Shown: positions 44,128 through 45,234 of the stretch, in pieces
Layout of the letters: the number at the start of each line of letters is the position of its first letter
Numbering within the stretch: the stretch's first letter is position 1
From: Bacteroidaceae bacterium
Lineage (GTDB): Bacteria; Bacteroidota; Bacteroidia; Bacteroidales; Bacteroidaceae
DNA length: 45,234 nucleotides
Reading direction: 5' to 3'
Assembly: GCA_017962495.1 (NCBI GenBank)
Contig: JAGCVH010000034.1
Coordinates: 1 to 45,234 of the forward strand
The notes under the pieces: generated by a model
What the model saw: only the letters and a program-made list of their open reading frames with translations
The model's database searches: none
Told to the model about the DNA's origin: nothing
Translations under genes and position numbers: made by a program

Positions 44128-44949
44128 ATGGATAAAGGTCCCATCGGTGTTTTTGATTCAGGCTATGGGGGACTGACAGTACTTGGCGAGATACAGCAAC
44201 TGATGCCCGAATACGACTATCTGTATCTGGGCGACAATGCTCGTGCGCCCTATGGCACACGCTCTTTCGAGGTGGTCTACGAATTTACCCTACAGGCCGT
44301 TCGACGCCTGTTCGAGATGGGTTGCCCGCTGGTCATCCTGGCTTGCAACACCGCCTCTGCCAAGGCACTACGCACCATTCAACAGTGCGACCTGCCCGAG
44401 ATTGACCCCAACCGCCGTGTACTGGGCGTCATCCGTCCTACAACAGAGATTGCTGGCACACTCACCCGTAATGGTCACGTAGGCATCTTTGCCACACAAG
44501 GCACCATTCTCAGCCACACCTACGACATAGAGATAGGCAAACTGCATCCTGGCGTGCGTGTCACCGGTCAGGCCTGCCCCATGTGGGTTCCCCTGATCGA
44601 GAACAAGGAGTACGACAGCCCTGGTGTCGACTATTTCGTCAAGAAATACATCGACCAGTTGCTCTCCCGCGATCCCGACATCGACACCATCATTCTCGGT
44701 TGCACCCACTATCCCCTTCTGCTCAGCAAACTGCGTCAGTTCTGCCCCAGTCACATCCGACTGGTACCTCAGGGCGAATATGTGGCCAACAGCCTAAAGG
44801 ATTACCTTCATCGTCATCCCGAGATGGAGCAGCGCATTACGCGAGGCGGCAACAATCGTTACCTCACCACTGAGCATCCGCTTAACTTCAACGAGAATGC
44901 CACAGTCTTCCTCGGACGCAATGTTCAGGCCGAACACGTGACGCTGTAA
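44128..44949 (+). CDS. murI: Glutamate racemase
   Basis: 273 residues from the ATG at 44128 (MDKGPIGVFDSGYGGLTVLG). The ATG at 44107 adds seven residues encoded by a tandem AATGGTCAATGTTCAATGG word and was judged less likely. It makes D-glutamate for peptidoglycan. Catalytic cysteines are in VILACNTASAKAL and IILGCTHYPLLL; YLGDNARAPYGTRS is the substrate loop. Last gene of the envelope operon. Confidence 0.95.
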   Translation: MDKGPIGVFDSGYGGLTVLGEIQQLMPEYDYLYLGDNARAPYGTRSFEVVYEFTLQAVRRLFEMGCPLVILACNTASAKALRTIQQCDLPEIDPNRRVLGVIRPTTEIAGTLTRNGHVGIFATQGTILSHTYDIEIGKLHPGVRVTGQACPMWVPLIENKEYDSPGVDYFVKKYIDQLLSRDPDIDTIILGCTHYPLLLSKLRQFCPSHIRLVPQGEYVANSLKDYLHRHPEMEQRITRGGNNRYLTTEHPLNFNENATVFLGRNVQAEHVTL

Positions 44950-45234
44950 GGTAATTTCATCACTTTCTGCATACTGAAGCGACTCCCCTCACGCGAGGAA
45001 AGAGTCGCTTCATTGCATTAATATGCTTGCTAAACGGGAGCAGAGAGGAGAGAGGAGAGAGGAGAAAGGAGATTGATTATCAAATACTTACAAAACCCTG
45101 TGACAATTGTAACAAATAACAATTCATTTTTCACCACCTTGCTCGAAGGCGAGGACGAGGGAGAAGGTATATAACTTATTGAATTACAATAATATAAATA
45201 TAATAATATAGTATATACATTATATATAATATAG
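44950..45234. other. Intergenic region after murI
   Basis: Starts with the murI hairpin, then a GAGAGGA purine tandem (45040-45070). The last 60 bases are almost pure A/T (TATATATAAT-type). No ORF or RNA is recognised before the window ends. Confidence 0.7.
44976..45011 (+). terminator. Hairpin after murI
   Basis: GAAGCGACTC (44976-44985) pairs perfectly with GAGTCGCTTC (45002-45011), with an inner CCTC-ACGC-GAGG stem. The following sequence (ATTGCATTAAT) lacks a clean T tract. Confidence 0.7.

Noticed and set aside
1-45234. Insertion sequences, integrases or phage genes
   Set aside because: No transposase, integrase or structural phage protein was recognised in any frame; the repeats here are non-coding or peptide-inserting elements.

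Overview
The window looks like a Prevotella-type member of the Bacteroidales. The gene families (ECF sigma/anti-sigma/TonB receptor cassette, DUF6089, BamA with Skp-like proteins, DUF6242-type lipoprotein), the GlnK-AmtB-porin operon and the Bacteroidetes promoter signature (TTTG, 19-21 nt, TAnnTTTG) all point there. No function here was tested by a search; assignments rest on motifs and remembered family features.

Layout. 1-3108 (minus): ECF sigma factor, membrane anti-sigma factor and the start of a TonB-receptor-like outer-membrane protein that runs off the left edge. 3239-8401 (minus): a rhamnose operon (rhaB, rhaA, an MFS sugar transporter, rhaD). 8460-11957 (minus): bifunctional PutA, preceded by an array of promoter-carrying palindromic repeats. 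12413-17980 (minus): an AT-richer block with a 48-residue ORF, a DUF2075-type nuclease-helicase, a helicase-IV-like UvrD helicase and a Nudix hydrolase; a candidate defence island. 18773-24253: a four-domain fusion (two GT-A-like domains, an HxHxQ nucleotidyltransferase/phosphorylase domain, a SpoIID domain), convergent with rsmA and a YbhN-like membrane protein. 24592-28095: a large secreted multi-module protein. Then tRNA-Leu(TAA), a zinc-ribbon lipoprotein, SRPBCC protein and pyrE (minus); glnK-amtB-porin (plus); prmC-recX (minus); ribD (plus). 36444-44949 (plus): an envelope operon of DUF6242-like lipoprotein, DUF6089/PorG-like protein, uppS, bamA, three Skp/OmpH proteins and murI.

The strongest unusual signal is the repeats. 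(1) A C-tract/G-tract palindromic element, about 30-45 bp, occurs many times between genes and also in frame inside six genes. It is read in preferred frames, giving recurring peptides (P-x-R-E-G..G-S-S in RhaD, the MFS transporter and the anti-sigma factor; P-L/F-x-G-R in two signal peptides). (2) A second repeat carries a minus-strand promoter with an invariant 20-nt spacer. It precedes putA (three copies), rsmA and prmC, and in the last two leaves almost no 5' leader. (3) A roughly 45-bp CGCTCGGC...GGAGCAAG element occurs at least five times. (4) Short tandem 'word' repeats abut many start codons, including a probable TTG start for ribD.
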